Origin: Alloalcanivorax gelatiniphagus
Lineage (GTDB): Bacteria; Pseudomonadota; Gammaproteobacteria; Pseudomonadales; Alcanivoracaceae
Reading direction: 5' to 3'
Assembly (NCBI RefSeq): GCF_005938655.1
Contig: NZ_VCQT01000025.1
Span: 143,934 to 207,933 of the forward strand
DNA length: 64,000 bases
Below are positions 1 to 11,763 of the stretch, piece after piece (the stretch's first letter is position 1; every line of letters begins with the position of its first letter). The notes under the pieces are model-generated. The model saw only the letters and a program-made list of their open reading frames with translations. It searched no databases and was not told the origin of the DNA. Both the position numbers and the translations under genes were made by a program.

Positions 1-163
1 GCACCTGGGCCTCACGCTCGGGCCGGTAGAACACCGGCTCCGGGTCCTCGGCGCGCTTCACCTCCGCCACCTGATGGGCCAGGTCGGCGCGCTTGTTGAG
101 CAGGTCCTGGAGCTGCTGGTCCAGGGCGTCGATCTGGTCCCTGAGTGCGTTGAGATCCGTCAT
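1..163 (-). CDS. pheA: Prephenate dehydratase/chorismate mutase, N-terminal part (3' end outside window)
   Basis: Only the first 54 or so codons are present. They read as an AroQ-type chorismate mutase domain: MTDLNALRDQIDALDQQL, then a helix with NKRADLAHQVAEVKR and a YRPEREAQV segment, the usual start of bifunctional PheA. The enzyme converts chorismate to prephenate and then phenylpyruvate in phenylalanine synthesis. The ATG at 163-161 overlaps the serC TGA as ATGA, so the two are translationally coupled, and the order gyrA-serC-pheA matches pseudomonads. The dehydratase and ACT domains cannot be seen. Confidence 0.85.
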   Translation of the reverse strand, partial: MTDLNALRDQIDALDQQLQDLLNKRADLAHQVAEVKRAEDPEPVFYRPEREAQV

Positions 164-1242
164 CAGGCTTTCCGTTTTTCGAAGTCCGACATGAACCCGA
201 TCAGAGCGTCCACCGCCGCCTCGGGCACCGCGTTGTAAATGCTGGCGCGCATGCCGCCGACACTGCGGTGGCCCTTGAGGTTGCGCAGGCCGGCGGCGTC
301 CGCCTCGGCCAGGAATGCCTTGTCCAGGGCACTGTCGGCGAGCACGAAGGGTACGTTCATCCGGCTGCGCTGGCCGGGGCGCACCGGGTTGCCGTAAAAA
401 TCGCTGCCATCGATGAAATCATACAGCTTGGCCGCCTTGCGGCCATTGATCTCACCCATGGTTTGCAGGCCGCCCTGCTCCTTGAGCCATTCGAACACCA
501 GGCCGGCCAGATACCAGGCGAAGGTGGGCGGCGTGTTGTACATGGAGCCGTTGTCCGCGTGGATCTGGTAGTTGAGCATGGCCGGCACCGTTGGGCCGGC
601 GCGGCCGAGAAGATCCTTGCGCACCATCACCAGGGTCAGGCCCGCCGGGCCGATGTTCTTCTGGGCGCCGGCATAGATCAGCGCGAAGCGGTTCACGTCC
701 ATCGGCCGCGACAGAATGGTGGAGCTCATGTCCGCCACCAGCGGCTTGTCCACCTCCGGAATGAAGTCGAACTCCAGGCCGCCGATGGTCTCGTTGGGGC
801 AGTAATGCACATAGGCGGCGTCGTCGGACAGCCGCCATTCGCTTTGCGCCGGCGCGTAGCTGAAGTTGGCGTCCTCGCTGGACGCCGCCACGTTCACCTC
901 GCAGAAGCGGCGCGCTTCCTGGATCGCCTTGGTGGACCACTGGCCGGTGTTGACGTAATCCGCCTTGCCGGCGTCGCCCAACAGGTTGAGCGGCACCATG
1001 GAGAACTGGGCACTGGCGCCGCCCTGCAAAAACAGCACCGCATAGTCGTCGGAAATGCCCAGCAGGTCGCGCAGGTCGCGCTCCGCCTTTTCCGCCATGT
1101 GCACGATCACATCGTCACGGTGGCTCATTTCCATCACCGACATGCCGGTGCCCTGATAATCCAGCATTTCCTCGCGGGCCCGTTGCAGCACCGGCTCCGG
1201 CAGCGCCGCTGGCCCGGCGCAGAAGTTATACGCGCGGCTCAT
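163..1242 (-). CDS. serC: Phosphoserine aminotransferase
   Basis: PLP-dependent aminotransferase that makes 3-phosphoserine from 3-phosphohydroxypyruvate and glutamate (serine synthesis) and serves the parallel step of pyridoxine synthesis; cytoplasmic. The 359 residues match the usual SerC length of about 360. The N-terminus RAYNFCAGPAALP is the family signature and the PLP lysine is K195 in YAGAQKNIGPAG. The protein is intact through the C-terminal HRSVGGMRASIYNAV substrate-binding segment. It follows gyrA on the same strand after a gap of about 107 bp holding a REP pair, and its stop overlaps the pheA start. Confidence 0.97.
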   Translation of the reverse strand: MSRAYNFCAGPAALPEPVLQRAREEMLDYQGTGMSVMEMSHRDDVIVHMAEKAERDLRDLLGISDDYAVLFLQGGASAQFSMVPLNLLGDAGKADYVNTGQWSTKAIQEARRFCEVNVAASSEDANFSYAPAQSEWRLSDDAAYVHYCPNETIGGLEFDFIPEVDKPLVADMSSTILSRPMDVNRFALIYAGAQKNIGPAGLTLVMVRKDLLGRAGPTVPAMLNYQIHADNGSMYNTPPTFAWYLAGLVFEWLKEQGGLQTMGEINGRKAAKLYDFIDGSDFYGNPVRPGQRSRMNVPFVLADSALDKAFLAEADAAGLRNLKGHRSVGGMRASIYNAVPEAAVDALIGFMSDFEKRKA

Positions 1243-1261
1243 TCATTGTTCTCCCGTTGGT

Positions 1262-1324
1262 TCGCGGCTGAAGCCGCTCCTACCACGCGGACTCCCCGCC
1301 GCAGGAGCGGCTTCAGCCGCGATC
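1262..1324. repeat. REP-type inverted pair, G-core variant
   Basis: Two arms in inverted orientation, TCGCGGCTGAAGCCGCTCC and its complement, are separated by about 18 bp between gyrA and serC. Each arm is itself a small hairpin around GGCTnnAGCC. It resembles paired REP (REPIN-like) elements of pseudomonads; related copies lie at 7896, 16721 and 61841. Confidence 0.85.
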
Positions 1325-1349
1325 AATCCACACGCCGGCAAAAGCCGGC

Positions 1350-4082
<2,733 letters not shown>

Positions 4083-4126
4083 GGCGTTCCTTTATAAGAG
4101 TCCAGGTACAGTCCGGAAAGCCCCGG

Positions 4127-4135
4127 ATCATAGCA
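4127..4135 (-). promoter_or_regulatory. Candidate extended -10 of the gyrA promoter
   Basis: On the minus strand the sequence reads TGC-TATGAT, an extended -10 about 45 bases upstream of the gyrA ATG. No good -35 is visible, which is common for extended -10 promoters. Assigned by eye only. Confidence 0.4.
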
Positions 4136-4219
4136 CAGCGCCGGCTCGCCGGGCGATACGGACAAACGGACCAGGGTACCGATGCCAACGGGAAGGTCGG
4201 GGCACCGGCCAGTCGGTCG

Positions 4220-4336
4220 CAAGTTACAAGTTAAAAGTTGCAAGGCTGAGCCGACCGGGCGGCTTTCCCGTGGCCTGCGGCCAGCCCGGCCGTGGCCGCG
4301 CCGCCCCTTTCAACTTGCAACTTTTAACTTTCAACT
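4220..4336. repeat. AT-rich inverted repeat around a GC-rich centre
   Basis: The left arm (4220-4244) and right arm (4311-4336) are inverted copies of AGTTnnAAGTTAAAAGTTGCAAG, matching at about 21 of 23 positions, and flank about 66 bp of GC-rich DNA. It lies in the divergent gyrA/mtaD gap of about 298 bp, which otherwise holds only promoter-like sequence. The arms differ from the REP elements elsewhere in the window and could be another dispersed repeat family or a regulatory hairpin. Confidence 0.7.
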
Positions 4337-4352
4337 GCCGGACGGCTATACT
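4324..4352 (+). promoter_or_regulatory. Candidate promoter for the mtaD operon
   Basis: TTAACT and TATACT are spaced by 17 bp and end 28 bases before the mtaD ATG. The -35-like hexamer lies inside the right arm of the adjacent inverted repeat. Hexamers were read by eye. Confidence 0.4.
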
Positions 4353-4380
4353 CGCGGCCTGACCAAACAGGGAGCCTTGC

Positions 4381-5733
4381 ATGAGCGATAACCACGCGGA
4401 TCTGATCATCCAGGCCCGCTGGGTGGCCCCGGTGGCGCCCGCCGACGCCGGTGTGCTGGCCGACCACGCCCTGGTGGTACGCGGCGGCGTCATCGCCGAC
4501 CTGCTGCCCACCGCCCTGGCCGCCCAGAAATGGACCGCCACGGAGACCGTCACCCTGGACCGCCACCTGCTCATTCCAGGGCTGATCAACGCCCACACCC
4601 ATGCCGCCATGAACCTGTTCCGGGGTCTGGCCGACGATCTGCCCCTGATGACCTGGCTGGAAAAGCACATCTGGCCCGCCGAGGGCCGTTGGGTGGGCGA
4701 GGAAGGTTTCGTGCGCGACGGCGCCCGGCTGGCGGCGGCGGAGATGATCCGCTCCGGCACCACCTGCTTCGGCGACATGTACTTCTTTCCGGAAACCACC
4801 GCCCGGGTGGCCATGGAGGCGGGCCTGCGGGCGGTGCTGTTCGCGCCGATCATGGACTTCCCCACGCCCATGGGCGACGGCCCGGACGACTATCTGGGCC
4901 AGGCCACCCGCGCCGCCGACGCCTGGCGCCATGAGCCGCGCCTGACCATCGGCTTCGGCCCGCACGCTCCCTATACCGTGTCCGACGAGCCACTGGGCAA
5001 GATCCTGACCCTGGCCGAGGAGTTGGACGCGCCGGTGATGATGCATGTGCACGAGACCGCCGGCGAGATCCACTCGGCGGTGGAGGCCAGCGGCGAACGC
5101 CCCCTGACCCGGCTCAAGCAGCTGGGCCTGCTCAATCCCCGCCTGCTGGCGGTGCACATGACCCAGCTGCTGGACGAGGAAATCCAGTGGCTGGTGGACA
5201 CCGGCACCCAGGTGGTGCACTGCCCGGAATCCAACCTCAAGCTGGCCAGCGGCTTCTGCCCGGTGCAGCGGCTGCTGGAGGCCGGCGTCAACGTGGCCCT
5301 GGGCACCGACGGCGCCGCCAGCAACAACGACCTGGATATGATCGGCGAGATGCGCACCGCCGCCCTGCTGGCCAAGGGCGTGAGCCTGCGCGCCGAGGCG
5401 GTGTCCGCCGCCACCGCCCTGCGCATGGCCACCCTCAACGGCGCCCGCGCCCTGGGCCTGGAGGAGCGCACCGGTTCACTGGAGATTGGCAAGCAGGCGG
5501 ATATGGTGGCCGTGGACCTGAGCGCCCTGGAAACCCAACCGGTCTATGACCCGGTGGCACAATTGGTGTACGCCGCCACCCGCGACCAGGTGACCCACAG
5601 CTGGGTGGCCGGCCGCTGCCTGATGCAAGACCGCCAACTGACCACGCTTAACGCCGTCCTGATCGCCAAGAACGCCGGCGAATGGCGGGAAAGGATTGCC
5701 CGGGCCGACCAATCACCGGAGAACGAACAATGA
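4381..5733 (+). CDS. mtaD: TRZ/ATZ-family amidohydrolase, probable methylthioadenosine/S-adenosylhomocysteine deaminase
   Basis: Metal-dependent amidohydrolase that likely deaminates methylthioadenosine or related 5'-modified adenosines to the inosine form. The 450 residues show the family metal ligands: HTH in NAHTHAAMN, a histidine in [10 protein letters not shown], another in LAVHMTQ, and the aspartate of [11 protein letters not shown], on a beta-composite plus TIM-barrel layout. The order gyrA, mtaD, ubiG, mupP matches Pseudomonas, where the orthologue belongs to methylthioadenosine salvage; mtnA, usually between gyrA and mtaD there, is absent here. The TGA overlaps the ubiG ATG. GGGAG precedes the ATG. 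Exact substrate is inferred from synteny. Confidence 0.85.
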   Translation: MSDNHADLIIQARWVAPVAPADAGVLADHALVVRGGVIADLLPTALAAQKWTATETVTLDRHLLIPGLINAHTHAAMNLFRGLADDLPLMTWLEKHIWPAEGRWVGEEGFVRDGARLAAAEMIRSGTTCFGDMYFFPETTARVAMEAGLRAVLFAPIMDFPTPMGDGPDDYLGQATRAADAWRHEPRLTIGFGPHAPYTVSDEPLGKILTLAEELDAPVMMHVHETAGEIHSAVEASGERPLTRLKQLGLLNPRLLAVHMTQLLDEEIQWLVDTGTQVVHCPESNLKLASGFCPVQRLLEAGVNVALGTDGAASNNDLDMIGEMRTAALLAKGVSLRAEAVSAATALRMATLNGARALGLEERTGSLEIGKQADMVAVDLSALETQPVYDPVAQLVYAATRDQVTHSWVAGRCLMQDRQLTTLNAVLIAKNAGEWRERIARADQSPENEQ

Positions 5734-6434
5734 GCCAAGCCAACGTCGATAGCGCCGAGATCGCTAAATTCAACGCCCTGGCGGAACGCTGGTGGGACCC
5801 GAACTCCGAGTTCCGGCCCCTGCACGAAATCAATCCGCTGCGCCTCAACTACATCGATGAGCGCCTGAGCCTGCCGGGCAAGAAGGTGATCGACATCGGC
5901 TGCGGCGGTGGCCTGCTCTCCGAGGGCATGGCCCGGCGCGGCGCCGAGGTCACCGGCATCGACCTGGGCGAGGCGCCCCTGGCGGTGGCCCGGCTGCACG
6001 CGGAACAGAGCGGCGTGGAAGTGGAATACCGGCAAATCTCCGCCGAGGACATCGCCGCCGAGCGGGCCGGCCAGTACGACGCCGTCACCTGCCTGGAAAT
6101 GCTCGAACACGTGCCCGACCCGTCCTCGGTGATCCGCGCCTGCTTCACCCTGGTGAAACCCGGCGGCCAGGTGTTCTTCAGCACCATCAACCGCAATCCC
6201 AAGGCGTTCCTGTTCGCCATCGTCGGCGCCGAGTACGTGCTGCGCCTGCTGCCCCGGGGCACCCACGAATACGCCAAGCTGATCCGCCCGTCGGAACTGG
6301 CCGGCTGGGCCCGGGACGCGGGCCTGGAGGTGCGCGACACCACCGGCATGACCTACAACCCGCTGACCCAGGTCTACAAACTGAACCGGGACGTGTCGGT
6401 GAACTACCTGATGCACGCGGTGCGGCATGCTTAA
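5730..6434 (+). CDS. ubiG: Ubiquinone biosynthesis O-methyltransferase
   Basis: SAM-dependent methyltransferase for both O-methylation steps of ubiquinone synthesis. The start at 5730 ([14 protein letters not shown]) overlaps the mtaD stop as ATGA and fits the UbiG N-terminus, including [19 protein letters not shown]; a longer reading frame from 5682 lacks family support. Motif [13 protein letters not shown] is at about residues 55-66, followed by ITGIDL-like motif II and [11 protein letters not shown]. At 234 residues it is of normal length. It overlaps mupP by 8 bases, so the genes form one operon. Confidence 0.96.
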   Translation: MSQANVDSAEIAKFNALAERWWDPNSEFRPLHEINPLRLNYIDERLSLPGKKVIDIGCGGGLLSEGMARRGAEVTGIDLGEAPLAVARLHAEQSGVEVEYRQISAEDIAAERAGQYDAVTCLEMLEHVPDPSSVIRACFTLVKPGGQVFFSTINRNPKAFLFAIVGAEYVLRLLPRGTHEYAKLIRPSELAGWARDAGLEVRDTTGMTYNPLTQVYKLNRDVSVNYLMHAVRHA

Positions 6435-7089
6435 AGGGGTGTTCTTCGACCTGGACGGCACCCTGGTGGATACCGCGCCGGACTTCCACGTGGTGCTCAA
6501 CCAGGTGCTGGCCGACCATGGCCGCGACGCGGTGAGCTACGCGGCGGTGCGCGCCACCGTGTCCAACGGGGCCCGCGCGCTCACCGAACTGGGCTTTGGC
6601 CTGGCGCCGGGGGATGCGGACTTCGACCGCTATCTGCAGCAGCTGCTGGACGCCTACGCCGGCCGCCTGGACGTGGACACCCGCCTGTTCGACGGCATGG
6701 CCGAGTCGCTGGACTGGATGGACCGCCGGGGCCTGCCCTGGGGCGTGGTCACCAACAAGCCGGAGCGTTTCACCGGCCCGGTGCTGGCCGGCCTGGGCCT
6801 GCTCGACCGGGCGGTGGCGGTGATCTGCCCGGACCATGTACGCGAGCGCAAACCGGACCCGGAAGGCCTGCTGATGGCCGCCGCCGCCGCCAACGCCGAC
6901 CCGGCCCGCTGCCTTTATGTGGGCGACCACCTGCGCGACATCCAGGCCGGCATTAACGCCGGCATGCTCACCGCCACCGCCGCGTTCGGCTATGTGGACC
7001 CGGATGACAACCCGCGGGCCTGGGCGGCGGATTATTATCTGGAGCGTGGCGACCAGCTGCCACCGCTGTTGCAACGTCTGATGCAGTAA
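6427..7089 (+). CDS. mupP: HAD-family phosphatase, N-acetylmuramic acid 6-phosphate phosphatase type
   Basis: HAD-superfamily phosphatase of 220 residues. The nucleophile motif [11 protein letters not shown] (D8, D10), the motif II region GVVTNKP, the lysine of RERKPDPEG and the acidic motif YVGDHLRDI are all present. In pseudomonads the homologue next to ubiG is MupP, which dephosphorylates MurNAc-6-phosphate in cell-wall recycling; it was formerly annotated Gph, phosphoglycolate phosphatase. Sequence alone does not separate the two activities, and the name rests on synteny. The start overlaps ubiG and the SDR gene follows after 14 bp. Confidence 0.85.
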   Translation: MLKGVFFDLDGTLVDTAPDFHVVLNQVLADHGRDAVSYAAVRATVSNGARALTELGFGLAPGDADFDRYLQQLLDAYAGRLDVDTRLFDGMAESLDWMDRRGLPWGVVTNKPERFTGPVLAGLGLLDRAVAVICPDHVRERKPDPEGLLMAAAAANADPARCLYVGDHLRDIQAGINAGMLTATAAFGYVDPDDNPRAWAADYYLERGDQLPPLLQRLMQ

Positions 7090-7103
7090 CGAGGAACACC
7101 CGT

Positions 7104-7877
7104 ATGGACATCCAAGGGATCAACGACCGCGCCGTGGGCTATCAATGCGCCACCGACGCCTTCAAGGACCGCGTTATCCTGGTCACCGGCGCCGGAGCGG
7201 GTATCGGCCGCGCCGTGGCCCTGGCCCTGGCCGCCCACGGCGCCACCGTGATCCTGCTGGGCCGCACCCAGGCCAAACTGGAAGCGGTCTACGACCAGAT
7301 CAAGGCCGCCGGCGGCGCCGAGCCAGCCATGGCGCCGGTGAACATGGAAGTGGCCCGCCCGGAGGACTACCACGAACTGGCCAACCTGTTCGACCGGGAG
7401 TTCGGCCGCCTGGACGGCGTGCTGCACAACGCCTCGGTGCTCGGCGACCTGACTCCCCTGGACCGCTACGGCCCGGACACCTGGGACTCGGTGATGCGGG
7501 TCAACGTGAACAGCGCCTTCTATCTGACCCAGGCGCTGCTGCCGCTGCTGCGCCGCAGCGAGGACGGCCGCATCCTGTTCACCTCGTCCAGCGTGGGCCG
7601 CCGGGGCCGTGCCTTCTGGGGCGCCTACGCCGCCTCCAAGGCGGCCACCGAAAACCTGGCCCAGACCCTGGCCGATGAACTGGAAAACACCAGCCGCATC
7701 CGCACCAATACCATTAACCCCGGCGCCACCCGCACCGACATGCGCGCCCTCGCCTACCCCGGCGAAAACCCGGCCACCCTGAAAACCCCGGCGGACATCG
7801 TTGCCCCCTATTTGTTTTTGCTGGGCCCGGACAGCGCCGACATCAACGGTGTGTCGCTGGACGCGCAACCGAAATAA
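7104..7877 (+). CDS. yciK: YciK-family short-chain dehydrogenase
   Basis: Classical SDR of 257 residues with the NAD(P)-binding TGAGAGIG at residues 28-35, NAS-type motif HNASVLGD, catalytic serine in TSSSVGRRG and YAASK. It matches the YciK oxidoreductase that follows mupP in pseudomonads; the substrate is not known. It is the last gene of the mtaD-ubiG-mupP unit, 14 bp after mupP with a GAGGAA ribosome site, and a REP pair follows 18 bp after its stop. Confidence 0.88.
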   Translation: MDIQGINDRAVGYQCATDAFKDRVILVTGAGAGIGRAVALALAAHGATVILLGRTQAKLEAVYDQIKAAGGAEPAMAPVNMEVARPEDYHELANLFDREFGRLDGVLHNASVLGDLTPLDRYGPDTWDSVMRVNVNSAFYLTQALLPLLRRSEDGRILFTSSSVGRRGRAFWGAYAASKAATENLAQTLADELENTSRIRTNTINPGATRTDMRALAYPGENPATLKTPADIVAPYLFLLGPDSADINGVSLDAQPK

Positions 7878-7895
7878 GCGCCCCAACCGTATAAT

Positions 7896-7962
7896 TGTAG
7901 GAGCGGCTTCAGCCGCGATCAGCGTCGGTGCCACCGGCATCGCGGCTGAAGCCGCTCCTACA
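7896..7962. repeat. REP-type inverted pair, G-core variant
   Basis: Two near-perfect inverted arms, each with GAGCGGCTTCAGCCGC, are separated by about 18 bp between yciK and the first solute-binding protein gene. Same variant as the copies at 1262 and 61841. Confidence 0.88.
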
Positions 7963-8092
7963 CTCGGGCTTTCAACGCCTCCGCCCCCTTTGGCCGCCGC
8001 GCCATCCGCCCTCGTCCTACCGGCATCTTCCCGCCCGGAACGCCGTGCTTTACTCCGCGCATCACCCTCTAAAAACAACAGCAGGGATTAAT

Positions 8093-9280
8093 ATGCGCCG
8101 ATTTTTTCTCATTATTTTTGCAATGGTATTCACCGGTTTTTGCGCGGTGAGCGCGCAGGAGCTGCGTCTTAATAATGACCAGCGCGCGGCCATGGAAAAA
8201 CTGCTGCCCGGGGTCACCATCGATGACCGGCTGGTAAAAGGGCTCTCGGATATTTTCTATTCCCGGGACATGCCGGTGCGGGTGCGGCTCAAGGCCATCG
8301 CCAAACTGGTGGGCATTGATCAGATGCCACCGGGCACCGCGCTCAGCCGCAAGATCTGTATCTGGGACATCGCCGGCCGGGCCGGGCCGGTGTTCCAGGC
8401 GGCCATGGACCAGCGCGCCCTGGCCATGGAATACGGCGTCAATCTGGAAATGGTGCCGTTCACCAACGAGACCGTGATGGTGGAGGAGCTCAAGGCCGGG
8501 CGTTGCGACGCGGCCCTGATGAGCGGCTTCCGCGCCCGCCTGTTCAATAACTACACCGGCTCCATCGATGCCATCGGCGGGGTGCCGGACAACCAACATA
8601 TGCGCACCCTGTTGCAGGTCCTCGCCCACCCCAGCCAGGCGGACAAGATGGTTCAGGGTGAATACGTGATCATGGGCATGTTCTCCGGCGGCGGTATTCA
8701 TATCTTCGTCAACGACAAGCGCATCAGTTCCCTGGCCAAGGCCGCCGGCAAGAAAGTGGCGGTGCTGGACTACGACCAGACCCAGGCGGAAATGGTGGCC
8801 GGCATCGGCGCCACCCCGGTGCCCTCCGACATCGTCAGCGCCCCCAACAAGTTCAACAACGGCGTGGTGGATATTCTCGCCGCGCCGCTGGTGGCCTATG
8901 AGCTGCTGGAACTGTACAAGGGCATGGACCCCAAGGGCGGCATCGTTGACTACCCCATCGCCCAGCTCAGCATGCAGCTGGTGGGGCGGCTGGATAAGTT
9001 TCCCAATGAAATCGCCCAGTTGATCCGGGAAGCCTCCTTCGAGGCCTACGACCAGGTGCGCGAGCGGGTCAAGGTGGAGGAAGACCGGGTACCGAAACAC
9101 TGGTGGATTCATATTCCCGACGACGAACGCCGGGTCTATGAAAGCATGATGCAGGACGCCCGCGACGTGCTGCGCAAGGAAGGCTACTACAACGGCGACA
9201 TGCTGGACCTGCAACGGCGCATCCGCTGCAAATTCGACAGCTCCCGGGGCGAGTGCGCCGGCGAAGGGGGCAACCCATGA
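8093..9280 (+). CDS. TRAP-like periplasmic solute-binding protein with N-terminal extension
   Basis: Secreted binding protein; the start at 8093 gives a clear signal peptide (MRRFFLIIFAMVFTGFCAVS, then AQ) and has AGGG upstream, while the longer frame from 7928 does not. It shares its body with three other proteins in this window: CIWDIAGRAGP near the mature N-terminus, a GRCDAALM motif, FVNDKRIS, AAGKKVAVLDYD, PVPSDIV, FNNGVVD, ELYKGMDPKGG, HWWIHIPDDE and a C-terminal RCKFDSSRGEC. Four cysteines recur across the family, suggesting two disulfides. It carries about 60 extra residues before the first conserved cysteine. Databases call such proteins putative solute-binding proteins, and I recall a link to Acinetobacter AdeT; the ligand is unknown. 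Its stop overlaps the next gene as ATGA. Confidence 0.8.
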   Translation: MRRFFLIIFAMVFTGFCAVSAQELRLNNDQRAAMEKLLPGVTIDDRLVKGLSDIFYSRDMPVRVRLKAIAKLVGIDQMPPGTALSRKICIWDIAGRAGPVFQAAMDQRALAMEYGVNLEMVPFTNETVMVEELKAGRCDAALMSGFRARLFNNYTGSIDAIGGVPDNQHMRTLLQVLAHPSQADKMVQGEYVIMGMFSGGGIHIFVNDKRISSLAKAAGKKVAVLDYDQTQAEMVAGIGATPVPSDIVSAPNKFNNGVVDILAAPLVAYELLELYKGMDPKGGIVDYPIAQLSMQLVGRLDKFPNEIAQLIREASFEAYDQVRERVKVEEDRVPKHWWIHIPDDERRVYESMMQDARDVLRKEGYYNGDMLDLQRRIRCKFDSSRGECAGEGGNP

Positions 9281-10311
9281 AGGCGGCGCTGCTCAGCACC
9301 CTGTTGATCCTGGCCGGCGCCCTGGCCTCCCCCGCCGGCGCCGATGAGCGCCCGCTGCGCGAACGCCTGGCGGAACGCCGCGAGGTGAACATCTGCATCT
9401 GGGATCTGGTGGGACGCCACGGGCCGATCTTCACCGCCGCCCAGGATCAAACCACCCGGTTCCTGGAGTACGGCATCAAGGTCAATTTGGAGCCGTACAC
9501 CAACGAGGGGGTAATGGTGGAGGAACTCAAGGCCGGCCGCTGCGATGCCGCCCTGATGACCGGCATGCGCGCGCGGCTGTTCAATCAATACACCGGCACC
9601 ATCGATTCCATCGGCGGCCTGCCCACCTCCGAGCACCTGCGTCTGCTGCTCAAGGTGCTGGCCGATCCGCGCTCGGCGCCGCGCATGACCCAGGGTGAGT
9701 ACGTGATACTGGGCGTGGCCCCCGCCGGCGGCGCCTATATCTTCGTCAACGACAAGCGCATCAACACCCTGGGCAAGGCCGCCGGCAAGAAAGTGGCGGT
9801 GCTGGATTACGACCCGGTGCAGGCGGAAATGGTCGGCGACCTGGGCGCCGCGCCGGTGCCCACGGACATCGTTCATGCCCCCGGCCTGTTCAACAACGGC
9901 GTGGTGGACGTGCTGGCCGCGCCGCTGGCCGCCTATCAGCTGATGGAGCTGTACAAGGGGTTGAAACCCAATGGCGGCATCATCGATTACCCACTTGCGC
10001 AGATCACCCTGCAGCTGGTGGGCCACCGGGACCGGGTGACCCCGGAACTGGCGCAGATTACCCGGGAGCTGTTTTTCCAGAGCTACGACGACTTCCTGGG
10101 CCGGGTGCACCAGGAAACCAAGGTGGTGCCCAAGCACTGGTTCGTGGACATCCCCGAGGAAGACAAACGGGAGTACGAGGTGATGATGCGGGAGGCGCGC
10201 GAGGAGTTGCGCCAGCGCGGCTACTACAGTGGCGACATGCTGGCGCTGCAGAAGAAGATCCGCTGCAAGCTGGATAATACCCGTGCGGAGTGTTCGGATA
10301 TCAAGCGATGA
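9277..10311 (+). CDS. TRAP-like periplasmic solute-binding protein, second of a tandem pair
   Basis: Paralogue of the preceding gene, translationally coupled to it by ATGA. The start at 9277 gives MKAALLSTLLILAGALASP, a signal peptide probably cleaved after AGA; the mature protein begins DERPLRERLAE and then NICIWDLVGRHGP. All family motifs are kept, including GRCDAALMTGMRARLFNQY, AAGKKVAVLDYD, PVPTDIV and the RCKLDNTRAEC end. DNA identity to the other copies is high in the AAGKKVAVLD stretch, which points to duplication within the family. No permease adjoins this pair, so it may deliver ligand to one of the permeases at 14339 or 18783. Confidence 0.8.
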   Translation: MKAALLSTLLILAGALASPAGADERPLRERLAERREVNICIWDLVGRHGPIFTAAQDQTTRFLEYGIKVNLEPYTNEGVMVEELKAGRCDAALMTGMRARLFNQYTGTIDSIGGLPTSEHLRLLLKVLADPRSAPRMTQGEYVILGVAPAGGAYIFVNDKRINTLGKAAGKKVAVLDYDPVQAEMVGDLGAAPVPTDIVHAPGLFNNGVVDVLAAPLAAYQLMELYKGLKPNGGIIDYPLAQITLQLVGHRDRVTPELAQITRELFFQSYDDFLGRVHQETKVVPKHWFVDIPEEDKREYEVMMREAREELRQRGYYSGDMLALQKKIRCKLDNTRAECSDIKR

Positions 10312-10322
10312 AATCCGTGTGT

Positions 10323-10387
10323 GATCGCGACTGAAGTCGCTCCTACCCCGCCACGGCGCGATGTAGGAGCGACTTCAGTCGCGATCA
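10323..10387. repeat. REP-type inverted pair, A-core variant
   Basis: Inverted arms GATCGCGACTGAAGTCGC and complement, about 15 bp apart, lie between two convergent genes. The core is GACTTCAGTC rather than GGCTTCAGCC, and both arms carry the same change. Related copies: 22439, 26152 and 26465. Confidence 0.88.
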
Positions 10388-10395
10388 ACCCCCCC

Positions 10396-11763
10396 TCAAT
10401 GCAGCGGCTCATCCCCACCCGGCAGCTGATCCAGAGCACCGAACATATCCACCCGGCCGTCGCTGAACATGTCCAGCTCCGGGGCCAACGCCTGCACATA
10501 GCGGTCGAAATACAAGAACTGCTTGAGCAACAGCGCGAACTCCCGGGGAAAACGGATGCCGTGGCCTTCGCCGATGCGCACCAGATCGGTGAGCAGCTGG
10601 TTCACCTCCCGGTCGTTGCGGTCCGCCTGCACCAGGGAACTGGCGTCCACATCGGTGAGCCGGTCCTGCAGGGCCCCGATGTCCCGGGCCAGGGCGGCCA
10701 CGTCCACCTCCTCCCGGGTCATGCCAACCATGGCCATGGCCCGCGCCATGCTGTCCACGTCGCCGTGGCCGATGGCTTCGAACAGCTCCATCATGCCCGC
10801 CCAGGTTTCCCGGCGAATGCGGCCGACCATGCCGAAGTCGATAAAGCCCACGCGGCCGTCCTCCAGCAGCATCAGGTTGCCGGCGTGCAGGTCGGCGTGG
10901 AAGAAGTCGCACATCATCAGGCTGGAGAACCAGGTATTGAGCGCGGTGATCAGGGTGCCGGCCGGGTCGTCGGTGTAGGCGCGCAGCACCTCCAGGTCGG
11001 TGAGCGGCACGCCGTGGAAGCGTTCCATGGTCAGCACCCGTGCGGTGGTGTGGCTGGCCACCGGGCGCGGCGCCGCCACGGCATTATTGCCGCTTTCCAC
11101 CAGGAACCGGTTGAACGCCTCCAGATTGCGGGCCTCCTGCAGGAAGTCGCACTCCTCCAGCATGCCCGCCTGCAACTCCTCGATCACCCCGGACAGGGCC
11201 GAGCGCGACAGGCCCGGCGCCAGGGATTCCAACACCCGCGCCGAGAAATACAGAAAGTTGAAATCGGTGAGCAGCACATGGCGCACGCCGGGGCGCTGCA
11301 CCTTGATCACCACATCGGCGCCATTGTGCAGCCGGGCCGCGTGCACCTGGGCGATGGAGGCGCTCGCCAGGGGCTCCGGGTCCACCCACTCATAGAGAGC
11401 GCTCAGCGGCTGGCCCAGCTCCTGCTCCACGGTGTCGCGGATATAGTGAAACGGCATCGGCGGGGTGCGATCCAGGCATTTCTGGAACTCGCGGACATAG
11501 TCCTCGGGAAACAGGGACGGGGAACTGGCGATGAACTGGCCGAGCTTGATGTAGGTGGCCCCCAGCGACTCAAAGGTGCGCCGCAGGCGAACCGGCAGCT
11601 CGTCCCGGTCACCGAGCAGCCAGCCCATGCCCTGGCGGCCCACCACGCCCACGGTTTCCATCACGCGCAGGGCGCCACGGGCGGTGTTACGCATCAGCGC
11701 CAGACCTTCCCGTTCGCGGGCCAGATCACCGCGACCGGTTTTCAGGGTGGATTCCTTGCTCAT
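10396..11763 (-). CDS. ABC1/AarF-UbiB family atypical kinase
   Basis: Member of the ABC1 (ADCK/UbiB/AarF) atypical kinase family, whose members support isoprenoid-lipid (ubiquinone) metabolism or act in other unknown ways. The 455 residues contain the family hallmark KLGQ at residues 73-76, SASIAQVHAA in place of the glycine loop, the lysine of VVIKVQRPGV, HADLHAGNLML as the catalytic loop and GFIDFGM as the metal motif. It is shorter than UbiB (about 540) and lacks the paired C-terminal membrane helices, so it is probably not the UbiB of the ubiquinone complex. It stands alone, convergent to the solute-binding pair and divergent to the lipoprotein gene. GGAG precedes its ATG. Confidence 0.85.
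   Translation of the reverse strand: MSKESTLKTGRGDLAREREGLALMRNTARGALRVMETVGVVGRQGMGWLLGDRDELPVRLRRTFESLGATYIKLGQFIASSPSLFPEDYVREFQKCLDRTPPMPFHYIRDTVEQELGQPLSALYEWVDPEPLASASIAQVHAARLHNGADVVIKVQRPGVRHVLLTDFNFLYFSARVLESLAPGLSRSALSGVIEELQAGMLEECDFLQEARNLEAFNRFLVESGNNAVAAPRPVASHTTARVLTMERFHGVPLTDLEVLRAYTDDPAGTLITALNTWFSSLMMCDFFHADLHAGNLMLLEDGRVGFIDFGMVGRIRRETWAGMMELFEAIGHGDVDSMARAMAMVGMTREEVDVAALARDIGALQDRLTDVDASSLVQADRNDREVNQLLTDLVRIGEGHGIRFPREFALLLKQFLYFDRYVQALAPELDMFSDGRVDMFGALDQLPGGDEPLH

Noticed and set aside
7928..8092. N-terminal extension of the first solute-binding protein
   Set aside because: It runs back into the REP element; the start at 8093 gives a proper signal peptide.
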